Shown here piece after piece: positions 37,048 through 48,330 of a DNA stretch of 64,000 nucleotides. The DNA comes from Laetiporus sulphureus 93-53 (lineage: Eukaryota; Basidiomycota; Agaricomycetes; Polyporales; Laetiporaceae). The number at the start of each line of letters is the position of its first letter. Positions within the stretch are counted from its first letter, which is position 1. The position numbers and the translations under genes were made by a program. The stretch is from positions 140,189 to 204,188 of the forward strand of contig NW_024468535.1 of assembly GCF_001632365.1 (NCBI RefSeq). Direction: 5' to 3'. The notes below the pieces were generated by a model that made no database searches, was not told the origin of the DNA, and was given only the letters and a program-made list of their open reading frames with translations.

Positions 37048-37485
37048 TCGGTGTCTTGGTTGGGTTCCACTTGGTATCTTATGACAACGTGCTTGAACAT
37101 AGTGGATATCCCTCTCAAGTCTGGCATTGATGAGATCCCTTATCCTGATTGTTCGACGAAAGATTATGTTTCCCCTAGATCCGCGGTAAGTACGAAAGGC
37201 CAGCGTCTTCGCTATCTGCATGCTGATGGTCAATTGTTGAATGAGCCGCCTTCAGATAACAAGCTATACTATATGCCTTGCCGGTGGAAGTATTGCCCCT
37301 TATACAAGTGTCATGACAGATGACTGAGTTCTTACGGCTTCTAGTAGTGCCACATAATCGGAGCAGGGAGTCAATCCGATGATTGCTTCTGCAAGAAGCA
37401 TACGTGACCTAATTCGTATGGAACCGTTGTTCGTATAATACGGACGAGTTCTGTGGGGAAGGCCGTCTTTCTCCCAGCTTCATTG
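37048..37485. other. Spacer between copies B and C with tail repeat
   Basis: Holds the 3-prime tail repeat shared with 33738-33970 and inverted near 7536-7735, then the short promoter of copy C. No additional gene. Confidence 0.5.
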
Positions 37486-39756
37486 ATGGCATCCGAACCT
37501 GTAGTGCCTGTCTTGATAGTATGTACGATTCGTCTGCCATATTATCCTTACTGACTGAAGTAGGCTGGTGCTGGCCCTGTGGGCCTTGTCGCCGCGCTCA
37601 CATTGCGTCAAAATAATATACCCGTACGGATCATCGAGAAGGAGGAAAGAATTCGCGTAGGCCAACGAGGCGCGGCTATCATGGTACGCACGGACCCAAT
37701 ATATCCGGCCACTATTGATTGCTCACCGCCTCGATAGCCTCGATCACTCGAACTGTACAACTTTCTGGGTGTCTTGTCTGACTTGCGTGCACGAGCGATC
37801 TCTATGGTTCCTATGCGAGTGTACAAGCTTCCCGAAGGGAGAGAGCCACTTGCGACGTTCCTGTTGGATCCTCCTGTGCAACCGACGCCGTACGTGCCTT
37901 TCGTAAGTCAGAAAACATTAGCATGCGAGACGTATTCAGATGCTCATTTCGTTTCGCGATAGACAAATATATCCATGCTTGCACAAGAGCATACAGAAAC
38001 TATTCTGCGGGCCCACCTGGCCCGACACGGTTGCGAAGTTGAGCTTGGTACTGAGCTCCAGGGTTTCGAGCAAAACCGGGATCATGTTCTTGCACATGTC
38101 AAGAAAAATGTTGGCGTCCACAAGGACATGGAGAATATCGCGTGTCGCTGGCTTATAGGAGCAGACGGAGCCAAAGGTTTTTCTATCGATGTATCTGATT
38201 TACTTTGTGATATTGATAGCCTCATTGAAGGCATCGTACGCAGGCAGCTGGGTCTGTCTTTCCTTGGTGAAACATTAGGCGCCGGTCAACATCTAGTCGT
38301 TGGCGATCTAGAAATACGGGGCCTGGATCACGAGGTAAGCCATTGTTGGTGTACGATCATCCGTTCATCCATGATGTAATGCATCCCAACTGCAGCATTG
38401 GCATTCATGGGGGACTATGGACTCGGTGCTGTACGTACATACTATCGAACTGCACTATTGCGGTGAAGTACTGAAACTCCAGGGCATGGCAGCGTAATGT
38501 TGCGGGCCACAGAGGACGGCGACCTCTACTTTACCTTTGTGGGTGGGAAAGTGGACCATGCTAGACTGGTAGCGGACCGCGATCACCTTCTGCACACGAT
38601 CCGAACGAGTACCGGCCGGCACGACTTAGAACTTGGTGCCATCAAATGGCTGACAGAGTGGAAGTCAGTGTGACATCTTATTTCCCGATTGCATATTCAC
38701 GGGGAGTATCTGTAGGCCCAATATTCGAATGGTAGACCAATTTAGCAAGGGGCGTGTTCTTGTGGCGGGAGGTTAGTACTTGAATGTTTTCTCTGACTAT
38801 TTCTACTAGAAGCGCTCTTGACATTCGATTCAACGTATAGATGCAGCACATGTGCACAGCCCTTTCGGTGGGCAGGTGAGCTTTGAGATTCCATATCGAT
38901 GTTCGGTAACCTACTGAACGTGAGTACGTGCACAGGGTCTGAACTCTGGCATACAAGACGCCGTAAGTATGCTGTTCCGACAAGACCGCAATCGCGCAAT
39001 TGAACGTTCACATAGGTTAACCTTGGCTGGAAGCTTGCCCTTGTTGAGAAAGGCGTCGCGCATCCCTCGATCCTCGAGACATACACTGAAGAGCGATTGC
39101 CAGTGATAGCGGAAGTCCTCAAGACATCAAACAAGTTATTCAACTCAGCGGTGAACGCAAAAGGGGACGGTGAAACGAACAAGAAGGCTTGGCATCGGGG
39201 CGGCTCCTTGAACCAACTAGGAGTGAACTATCGTTGGAGTTCGATTATCGTCGATGACCGCTTCCCTCGCGAAGAACACCCTACCGACCCCTATGGTGTC
39301 ACCCACAATCCCACAGATCCGGTACGCGCGGGGGAGCGTGCTCCTGATGCGCCTGGTTTGGTATTGGCAGGGTCTGCGGGCGACGCAGGCAGACGGCCGA
39401 AGACGGCCTCGCTTTTTAGCATCTACCGCCCTTTCTACCACACCATCTTGATCTTCGCTGCAAATGCTGACGAAGCCGCACCGATCGTTGGAGCCATGAA
39501 AGCGTATCCTTCGGAATTAATTCGGACGGTTTTCATTTATCCTCAGGATACTGCATCCGATGCGACAAGCGCTGAAGGGGTAGATATCACCACAGTCGAC
39601 GGCGATGGGCATGCGCATATAGCTTATGGGATATTGGAAGGGCCTACGGTAGTCATCATCAGGCCCGATGGAGTTATTGGAGGGGTCGTATGCGGACTGG
39701 AAAGCTTGAGAGGCTACTTTCGCCGGGTATTTTCAGGAACGTCGCCGAAGCTATAG
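37486..39756 (+). CDS. FAD-dependent aromatic hydroxylase (copy C, divergent, intact)
   Basis: Start 37486 (MASEPVVPVLI), first intron at 37519, then AGAGPVGLVAALTL (dinucleotide binding), PRSLELYNFLGVLSD, the DG motif RWLIGADGAKG, QLGLSFLGETLGAG, a HWHSWGT exon, the FAD GD motif GRVLVAGDAAHVHSPFGGQ, GLNSGIQDA and the last exon VNLGWKLALVEKG to the C-terminal thioredoxin-like domain (RAGERAPDAPG ... VFSGTSPKL). Introns occupy the same positions as in copies A and B, so all derive from one ancestor, but the protein differs widely from them. No frameshift seen. Substrate unknown; divergence suggests a different aromatic. Confidence 0.87.
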
Positions 39757-40055
39757 TTATGCAGTTCATAGGATGGATTGTTCTTTGCATGTGTACGGGA
39801 GTATTTTCCTTGTCCGCAGAGAGTACATCGCTCGATTGGTGTCTATGGAGATTGCGCGTGTGAAGGTATGCGACATGAAATCGGACACGGAACCCGGAAG
39901 CCCTGATGCTACTGGTACAATGAAGCAGATACGTCAGCGAAAGAAGCATTGTCTCTAGGTGCAGATGCGCTCGAAAGAGGGTCCCGTAGAGGTGCTATAT
40001 GTACAAACCAAAGTCGTGACGTCGTAAAGCAAGTATTAGGCGGAGAGCTAGTCTA

Positions 40056-41389
40056 TTAGGAAGGAGTATATGAGCTGTCGGTCAACTGTGACTGTCGCCG
40101 CTCCATCAGATTAATGTCGCTTTCGGTGTGAATGCTGCCTTCCACTGGTGTTGGGGCAGAGGTGCTGCTCGCCTCCTGCACAGCGATTCTTATCCTCACA
40201 GGAGGCTTCTCCTTCTCGTCGGTGATGGATGCGCGCTCAGGCAATGGTGGAATCTCTTCTTCGTCATCCTCTGGGACTTTTCTGTAGGACTTGGGGAACA
40301 ACCGATGCTGAGCATAGGCGAAGAGCAGACTGAGATGATGAGAGTGAGCTGACGGCGGGCACATCAGAGAAGGCGAGCACATACGCGGCAGGCAGGGAAA
40401 TAGCAACGATGATGATGGTCGAGGTTGGTGGTTTCCATCCTTCCAGGACGAGGTCCTGGACAAGATGTGAGACAAAACGACGAGTGCACTGGGCTCAGAC
40501 GTACCACCCAATGATGTTTGTTACGATCACACATTAACCGCAAACCAAGACTCATTCCCTCCTGCTTATTCACCGCGAGGTCAATACCCAACGCGATGAA
40601 GAAGGTTCCTACGGACGCCGAGGCAAGAGCCTGGAAATAGACAAGGTTAACTGGTGACGTTGCATGGAACGATATGCAACCTACGACTGCGATACGCTCG
40701 AAGTGAGGGATGACAAGGACATGGATGACAGCGAACGATGCGCCGATCAGCCAGTCGCCGTACACTTCGCGGACTAAGAGGTCCTCTCGGAACAGGCATA
40801 TCCGAACTCCCCACGAGAAACCACTTGCCACGACGATGAGGATAACTCCAGCGAGATGTCCGAAATGGTGGAAGCCGAACAGGAACCCAGGAAGGAACAA
40901 GCATACTGGTATCAGGGTGACCACCAAATCCGACAGAGAATCAGCAGGCTCAGTGTTGATGAACGCAGCCCACACTGCCAATGTGTAAGTAGAGAACATC
41001 TGTCGACCGGCAGATCACTCACAGCAGGCAGTGGCCGTAATACCAATACCAATTCCAATTGTCATGCGTGGGATCTTGATACCAAGCAAAGCTAGTGGTA
41101 CACCAATGACGAAGCAATAAACGATCCAAATGATTGCGGAGGCGTTAAAATCATGGCCGCTGCCGTCAGAGGCAAGGCCCTGTGCGGTGACATTGCCGGT
41201 GTCTGGGTTAGTCACGATGATGGTTCCGTTGCTGACGGTGCTGATTTCGGGATCCCATCGCGCCTGGAGAGCGGCGGTCGCCAAAGGAGGTGGCGATGTC
41301 AGAGGGAAGCCGCGGGTGAAGGTGATGAGGGCGAAGGAGAGCCATGCCAGGGCAGGAGGGAAGCGGGCTGCAGCGGCCATTGCAGACAC
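40056..41389 (-). CDS. TMEM198/TM7SF3-like membrane protein (DUF4203)
   Basis: Start at 41389 (MSAMAAAARFPP) or Met-4 at 41380. An N-terminal signal peptide (ALAWLSFALITFTRG) is followed by a luminal segment with N-glycosylation-like sites (SNGTIIVTN, NVTAQG, FNASA). Then come successive hydrophobic helices typical of the domain: IIWIVYCFVIGVPLALLGI, LVVTLIPVCLFLPGFLFGF, LAGVILIVVASGFSWG, LIGASFAVIHVLVI and VYFQALASASVGTFFIALG. The C-terminal cytosolic tail is charged (PEDDEEEIPPLPERAS) and ends SSYTPS. Three or four introns. Function unknown in fungi. Confidence 0.75.
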
Positions 41390-42565
41390 GTCCTGACACT
41401 CTGGAGGACCGGGTGGTCGCTCTGAGAGTGTTTCGGAAGACGCCCAACCCTAATAGTGAAGGAGGAATACTTCGGAACTTAATGTGGAAATGCCGAACGG
41501 CTGATAAGGAGCGGACGGAAGGTAAGGAACGACGAGAAGTGAGAGGATGGGCTAGGTTTGCGACGGTGACAGCACCCAAGTGGCCAGAATCAGCCACGCT
41601 AGCTCACAGATACGCACCTCGCGAAACGCTTCAGAAGCCGCGGCTGTCGCGTAGCACGCGAATTTTTCCATCGGCACGACCATGAGGCCTCCATGTAGCA
41701 GGTGCATCCGCGGTAGTGGACGGTCTACAGTGAGCGAACACCGGCGCAATTGTCGTGCATCAGTGCAATCCGCATCTCGGACGCTACCACGCGGGCGTAT
41801 TCGACTCGACCTCACGCTGTCTCGGAGCAAATCGCGCCATGTAGCGTCGCAGGGTGCGGCAGCGCCACGTTCTGCCACGTTGCTCTTGCGAACGTGCTCA
41901 ACGCACGCATCGATGTGCGTCGGCTACATGGTCTTCGCTGTGAAGAATAACATCGATAGGATGCAATATCGCGCGTTTTTCCACTGACCTGCTTCCCCTC
42001 TGGAAGCGACTCTCTTCTTCTCTCCAACGCTCTGTCATCCAGCGCACTTATCTCAGCATTAGCATGCCTCGTTGCGTCGTTCTCAGATTAGCAGTCAAAG
42101 AAATTTTACGCGCACTCCTGAGAAGGGAGATAGTAGCGGTGACAGCAAGAATGAAGGCGGACCAGATGTTGCGCTGGCATATGTTTACACGACCACGTGA
42201 CCGCGACGCGACGCGCGGTGCCACGCGAGTTGTCTTGCTGTCTGCGACGTCGAGCTCGTAGCTACGGGTCCACACTTTCATAAGGACCTGATTCAAAAGT
42301 TTGATTTGACGCGTACATCAAGGACTTGCTCGTCATCATCATCGACTCGACGCTGACCCTCACCCACACTCGAAGACGCAGAAGAGGAGATAAACGAACG
42401 GTACGGCTGATTGCAGCTTGGGAACTATGTTGAGCTTCGCTACTGAATTATGTGATTAGAATTATTGTTTGCATTTGGAAAGAAATAGGCTGGCTACTCA
42501 ATCATTGTCAACTCGCTTCAGAAAGGCTTGAAGCTACTGTTGGAGATCCTGGCCACACTGCAGCT
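41390..42565. other. Divergent intergenic region
   Basis: 1.2 kb between two divergent start codons. Short open frames occur but no domain or splice pattern supports a gene; it should hold both promoters. Confidence 0.45.
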
Positions 42566-44777
42566 ATGACAACACCAAAGGCGATATATTCCTCACAGAG
42601 CAGGCAAAAGGAATGCAGCGTCGAGCAGGCGGTAGACAAGGTGCTTGAAATTGTACGACTTCTTCATGGGCCGAACTATCTACGGGAAGATATCGAATGG
42701 GCTGCCAGTATTCCGACAGGGGAGCAAATCATTCGATGGGTAGCGTCTCAAGTGGATGATGTTTTCGTAAATGCGCAAGGACACCCTCAGTCATTTCAGC
42801 TACGGCTTACAGCTTCTTTGGAAGCAATTGCGTTATACGACGAAGAAACACAAAGGTGCCACTCGTAGGATTTTGCCTTTCTCCATAATTGAATGTATGC
42901 ATCAGACCGTTGCACACTGTCCGATCAAAGGCTCCAGGAGAAGACATAGAACCTAACAGTTCAGACAAATCGTTGACCTCCCCACGATTGCGGCAAGTTT
43001 GCGAATCTTCTGTGACTGTTATTGCTTACCCATGTTGTTCTAGAGCAAGTACGGAAACAATGGAAGCTGAGACCGAGCTTCTTCAGGAAGAGACTAAGCT
43101 TCTACAGCACCGGGTGCGGAGAGCGAAGTTAGCAGTGTTGGGCTCATCGTTGCTCTATCGTGTCTGATGATTATGACAGGTTGGCATCCAAACAGCTTCA
43201 TAATACGATTAGCACCCTGCGAACCGAACTCCAGGATACGTCAAAGAAACTATGCCAACAAGAAGAGCATCTGGGAGATATCTCATTGCAGGTGATTCAC
43301 CTTCGTCCTATCAGCGGCTCATGTGACTGATAACGCGCAGGCGGATACATCAATAGTGAACTCTGTGGCTCATGCGAATAAACTGCTCGAAGATGTGGGC
43401 TCCAGTAACGTAGCTGGTACGTCTTTCCAATCCGAAACATGAGCAGAGGATTTATGACCACCTGGTTGGCCGTAGATGACATCTTTAAGCTCCGAGACGG
43501 CCTATCCTCCCTGACGGAATTGCGCTCGAATTTAGTCGACTCGGCCAAACAGCGGCTCGCAGCGGTGGACGAGGCTTATTCCTTACTGCCTGGACCTGTC
43601 GAGATCCCTCAAGAAGCGGAAACATTGCAAGAGCGATTGCAAGATCTACTGTTCAACATCGCGGCTCAGTCTGAACGAAATTCAGAAAGCCCGGACCTTG
43701 ACGTTCTCGCTCAGTCCTACTGCCTGGAATTACAGAGGATTTCCGAGAACCTCGAAGCCGCGCAAGATGTAGAAGGTAGACGTGCCGCGTTGAGAAGCGT
43801 TCTCTCTCATGCTGATGTTGACGCCGTCTCCGACCTCGATGACGAAAACGTCGCCGAGATCGGCGTGGACGTTGGCAATGAGCTCGAACGAGCATGGAGA
43901 CTTGACCAGAAGGCATTGCTACTTGCTAGAGAAAAGTGCTTGGATGAGGTGAGCCAAAGAATCTGCCATACGATCTGGACATTAATGAGTCGTCCTCGCA
44001 GACAATCGAAGCTTTCGGACGTGATCTGCTGCCACCGTTACAAAACCTTTTCGAGAAGCTATCGGAATGCAGCGAAAATGCGTTTGAAGCGGAAGCACTC
44101 GTCCGGACACTGACTGAAGAGCTCAAAGGCATCCTCGATGATGTCGACGCTGCCACGGAAGCCGACACGACGGTCAAGGTTTGGTCAGACTTGTCAGCCG
44201 GCACTATCCTCGAGTCTGAGTTGGTCGAATTGCTCAAGCGTAAGCAAAGTACGATGCATCTAATTCCTTGCGCAGTGGTCACATTGCTCATGCGATGTCG
44301 ACTAGATCTTCGAAGTCAAGATGCAGGGCCCCTTGTTCTCCTGGATCGAACCGACTTGGAGAAGGAATTACATGAGGTTTCGGAGAGGTTGCATGCTGCA
44401 GAGGATGCCGAAATAGAATGGTCATCCTCTCTCCCTTCGAGACTGTCTGAGCTGTGAGCTGCACATATCTACTTTGCACGCGCTTGCCGCTGATTTAGGA
44501 CAACCATAGGACTGGCGCTCATGCTTCCTTGATCTCCACCATATACGCCTATTCGCCTGTGAACACATCTCCACCATTCTCCCTCCCTCCTTCCCTGCAA
44601 ACTCTCGAGAACGAAGCAGCCGGAGAAGCGAAGCGCCTTAGTGCAAGCATTTCGAGGCTGCAGAAGGTATCTGGTATTATAATATGCATCGTTCTCACTG
44701 ACAACTTGATACAGGATGTCGAGCTCAGCGACCGCGACAGGAAGAAACTGAGCACGTTTATAAAAAGGTGGCGTTAA
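42566..44777 (+). CDS. Coiled-coil protein, possibly augmin subunit HAUS3-like
   Basis: Likely start ATG 42566 (MTTPKAIYSSQSRQKECS). The first exon contains LREDIEWAASIPTGEQIIRWV, which resembles the N-terminal HAUS3 domain pattern of a Trp-containing helix preceding a xxLLxWV helix. Later exons are long heptad-rich helices: METELLQEETKLLQHRV-like, TISTLRTELQDTSKKLCQQ, DDIFKLRDGLSSLTELRSN and LERAWRLDQKALLLAREKC, then LEKELHEVSERLHAAE. My last exon ends KLSTFIKRWR at 44777. Exon borders between 42870 and 43160 are uncertain. Augmin amplifies spindle microtubules; another coiled-coil protein is quite possible. Confidence 0.5.
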
Positions 44778-45298
44778 TTGCTGGCTGGGGGTGTACATCA
44801 AGCATACGAGAAGGGAAAATGTGAAGACGTATTCCTCTTAAGGTGTCAGGTTGCGGAGCCGCAGCGATATCCCCATACTGTCGATGTGGTACGTCAAACG
44901 ACCTTACATTCAAATCTTCGATCATAGGTCGTTAAGACTATGGCCAGACCAGGAAGGCGTCGTTTGGCCTAGAGAGACTGCGCATCTGATTGACTCTGGG
45001 CACGACCGCCAGTTGGTTGGATCATGTTGGCAGTGTCTCTCTATCTGATCGACACCCTCGTCAAATTGACCAGTTATATCTCGCTTGTTCTTGTCCCTTT
45101 TGCAGTCTGGTATTTTTTCCTCCTCAATTTGTACATTAGAGCAGCTGCATAGGTTGAAAATTAGGATTCTCGTGATAGCGCACGTCAGCAGCATTCGCAC
45201 GTGAGACCCTCGAAACACGGCGCAACTGAAGTAAATGGAACGCATCGGAAGGCCGGAAGCTTCGACAAGACAGCAATCTCTACACGCTGTACGATAGA
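44778..45298. other. Convergent intergenic region
   Basis: Between the 3-prime ends of the coiled-coil gene and monooxygenase copy D. No gene seen. Confidence 0.5.
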
Positions 45299-47573
45299 TC
45301 AGCAAACGCCTTCCTTTACTCGATCGAAAACACGACTGAAGTATCCCTCCAAGCCATCCAAACCGAAAACCAGCCCGCCCATTATTCCATCTGGCCTGAC
45401 GATAGCAAGTGTCATCATCTTCTGAGAGCATGCGTAATTCAGGTATGCGTGGCCCCTTTCGTTCACCACCACGAAATCGGCGTCGAGCAGCTCCGCAGCT
45501 GGAGAGGTCCCCTGTGGGTAGATCACGAGAGACTTCAGGGCGGATGTAGGATATCGTTTCAGCGATTCCAGTATATTTGCGATGGTGTCCGTGTTGCCCG
45601 CGAAGAGCATGACTGTGTGATGCGATGGACCGAAGATATTGAAGAGAGAGATGGGGTTCACTCCACACCTCGGGTCTCGTCCTTAATGTCGATGAGGCGC
45701 AGTCCAGGTGCATCAGGTGCCCTATCTCCCGCACGCACAGTGTCACCCAGCTCGATACCGTATGGATCCATCAGCACTCGCGACGCGCCCTCTAGAGGGA
45801 AGCGCTCGTCAACCACGATGGAGCTCCAGCGGTAGTTGACACCGAGCTGCTTGAGCGGCCCGCCCCTATCCCATGCGGCGGTGCCGCTCCCGTCACTCTT
45901 CATCGTGCTTGCGGTCGTGTCTAGAATGGCGGTGGTGCGCTTCAGGACGGCGGCAATGACGGGCAGGCGCTCTTCGGTGTATGTGGAGAGCAGCGAGGGT
46001 GCTGCGAACCCTTTCTCTACGAGTGCGAGCTTCCAACCGAGGTTGAACTGGGAGTCCCAGTTCCTTAGCGTGCTTCCAGCAGGCTTGCAAACATGGTGCG
46101 ACGTACCGAGTCTTGGATCCCGGAGTTCATGCCCTGAGGTGCAACGGAACAGTAAGTGTCTGACAGAAAGGTTGTAAGGAAAAACCCTGCCTGGGCCCCG
46201 AACGGAGTGTGAACGTGAGCAGCGTCTACATAGCGATTGGTCAAGACATTCCCTAGACAAACAAGACCTTGAGCCACTCACCTCCAGCTACAAATACCCG
46301 TCCCTCTCCGAACGTGTCGACCATCCGCATGTTAGGTCTGCCACATTAATGAAGCTGGGGCAGCTGTTCGATACACCTAAAACCTACCTGAATTCAGAGA
46401 GCCATCTGACTTTGCGGACGTTTATGTCATCCCTGTCAGTTCCGGTGCGGATTGTCTTGATCAGCTCTTCTTGGTCCGACACCATCCTTGCATGGTCAAT
46501 TCTGCCTCCTAGGATCAAAGCGAACAAGCCTTCTTCCTCGGTAGGCCTCAGCATCACGCTGTGGGGCACAGCCACGCATCAGAATGCAACCGTTTGAACG
46601 ATGGTCACTTGGAAACCGACAGGATGGTCGACATACCTCCCCAGAAGTGCCAGTACTAGATGTTCGTGAGCAGGCGCGGGAGTGACAGAGGAAACGGTGA
46701 TGAACACACCTTGCGGTCCAGTCCCTCTACTTCGAGATCACCAACAACAAACCACATTTCTTCCCCTCTGGTCTCACCTAGGAAGGACAGGCCAAGCTGC
46801 CTGCGTACAGTTCCTATTTTATATGTGTCAAGGGAGGAATCGTTCCATCTATCAGAGGCCTACCTCTCGCACCATCAGTTCCTACAAGCCAGTGAGAGGA
46901 GATCGTCTCTTGGATCTTCGCATCGCCTTGTCTCTTCACAACATGGGCATCGACACGGTCTGCAAACTGCTCGAAATCACGTAGCTCTGTGCCGAACTCG
47001 ACTTGACACCCTAGCCTCTCTATATGAGAGCGTAGGATCGCCTCTGCATTGTCTTGCCCAAGTGCTAGAATATTCGGCTTTTCCATTAATTATTAAACAG
47101 TGGCACCATCAGGGACAGAGTACAAATTATATTGTGAGGGGGCATACATATTGAACGGCCGGTGTCGGCTCAACGTTGGGTGCCATAGAGTAAGTCTTGA
47201 TGGGTTCCGCGCCTCCAGGTACTCTGTATACCCGGTTGTAAAAGAGCGATAGAGCTTTCGCTTGCACGTCTGGTAGAACGCCTAGGTAATGAAACAGTTC
47301 CTGAGAGCGCGGCTACCAACAGAGGTGTTATCAGAATAGGTCAGACGGTACTTCACGGGAAAATTGGCACCATAATACCTGCCCCGCGCTGTCCGGGGCG
47401 AGGAGTCCGTTCCCTCTCAATGATGCGCACAGAAATGCCATTCCTGAGTAGAGATAGGGCAAGTACAAGTCCTACAGGCCCTGCACCAACCTATAGAGAC
47501 CGGTGAGTCGTCGAAGGCGTCGAGAAAATCAGCGACGTACCACTAGAACAGACGTTGACTTTTCGGAGGCCAT
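45299..47573 (-). pseudogene. FAD-dependent aromatic hydroxylase (copy D, frameshifted)
   Basis: Start at 47573 (MASEKSTSVLV, intron, then VGAGPVGLVLALSLL). Intron positions match copies A-C. Also visible are RGAGIM, a DG motif region (HWLVGTDGARG near 46870), the GD region, HVHTPFGAQ, GMNSGIQDS and FNLGWKLALVEKG. One intron uses a GC donor (46190-46189). Near 45660 the frame reading RLIDIKDETRGVE runs into TGA, while the rest of the C-terminal domain (NPISLFNIFGPSHHTVML onward) continues in another frame to the stop at 45299. No intron fits there, so a short indel in a GTG-rich stretch is likely. Without it the protein would be full length; an assembly error is the alternative. Confidence 0.7.
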
Positions 47574-48330
47574 GGTTCTTCACTCGTTGGGGAGAATAGA
47601 TGATTTGGCACGTGGTACCGCCCATGACAACTTCATCGTAAGTCAACATCCGGACTGGTGACAAATGTCGAACCCTATGACTCCGTGAGCATTTCCATTG
47701 AAGGAATACCAGTAGGCTCAAGGAACATTCGGAAGCAACTGATTTTCGCGAAGAACTGAGAACCATCGTGGGAGGTTCAAATCGCCACAGCGATCATAGC
47801 TACGGCAGGATGGGGATGGTGTTGTCTATGAGTGACTGAGGGGTGAAAGAAGGCTGATGTTAGCATGGAGGCCAAGTAGGTATCAGATACGAGTCAGAAG
47901 CCATTTCACAAGGGAATATAATATTTCAATTACAAGATGACAATGCAGAGTAATGACAGGAGATGTAGAAATCAAAGTGTGAGCGAAAAATAAAGAAGCG
48001 CCCGGAGGAGATTGAACTCCAGAGTCAAGACCCTCATGGACGGGTTCCCTTTTAGGGTGGCCGCAAGGGTCTGGTCACGAGACTAAAACGTAATCACTCT
48101 CACCAAAAAGTCCAAAATGATGATGTAAGCGCCTTCCGGTTCACTTGGCTCCCATCCTCCCTTCCCTGTCTGTGTGAAAACCTGTCTTCTGGCAACGACC
48201 GACGACATCACACGCCCACCTTGGGTAAATTAACGTACGTCGTCCTTATCTCCAGTGGCCACCATTGCAGCGTCCTCCGATAGGCGAGCTGACCGATTTT
48301 TTCAGCGACAACCCCGCCACACGAGCCCAA
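47574..48330. other. Intergenic region with a tRNA-like segment
   Basis: Promoter of copy D, then a structured stretch (47995-48105) and the promoter of the Crinkler-like gene. No protein-coding gene supported. Confidence 0.45.
47995..48105 (-). ncRNA. tRNA-Ser/Leu-like remnant or other structured Pol III-type RNA
   Basis: On the minus strand a box-A-like segment (TGGTGAGAGTGATTACG) resembles the D arm of class II tRNAs, and a T-arm-like hairpin (GGAG, loop TTCAAT, CTCC) is followed by GGGCGC and then a T-rich run (TTCTTTATTTTT). Between them AGACCCT pairs with AGGGTCT around an inner CCCT/AGGG hairpin. However, no 5-prime GCGCCC partner for the acceptor stem is present and the T loop is one base short, so it is not a normal tRNA. 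Confidence 0.25.

Larger units (their letters stand above)
34085..37345 (+). repeat. Inverted-repeat arm B
   Basis: Inverted counterpart of arm A (7536-11087). It begins at the hairpin element 34087-34126 and runs through monooxygenase copy B into the shared 3-prime tail. The arms are separated by about 23 kb of unrelated single-copy genes. Confidence 0.9.

Noticed and set aside
44922..45746. 274-codon minus-strand open frame
   Set aside because: Covers the 3-prime end of monooxygenase copy D in the wrong frame; the true C-terminal domain is in another frame.
48001..48090. Complete tRNA gene
   Set aside because: The acceptor stem has no 5-prime partner and the T loop is one base short, so only a tRNA-like remnant can be claimed.
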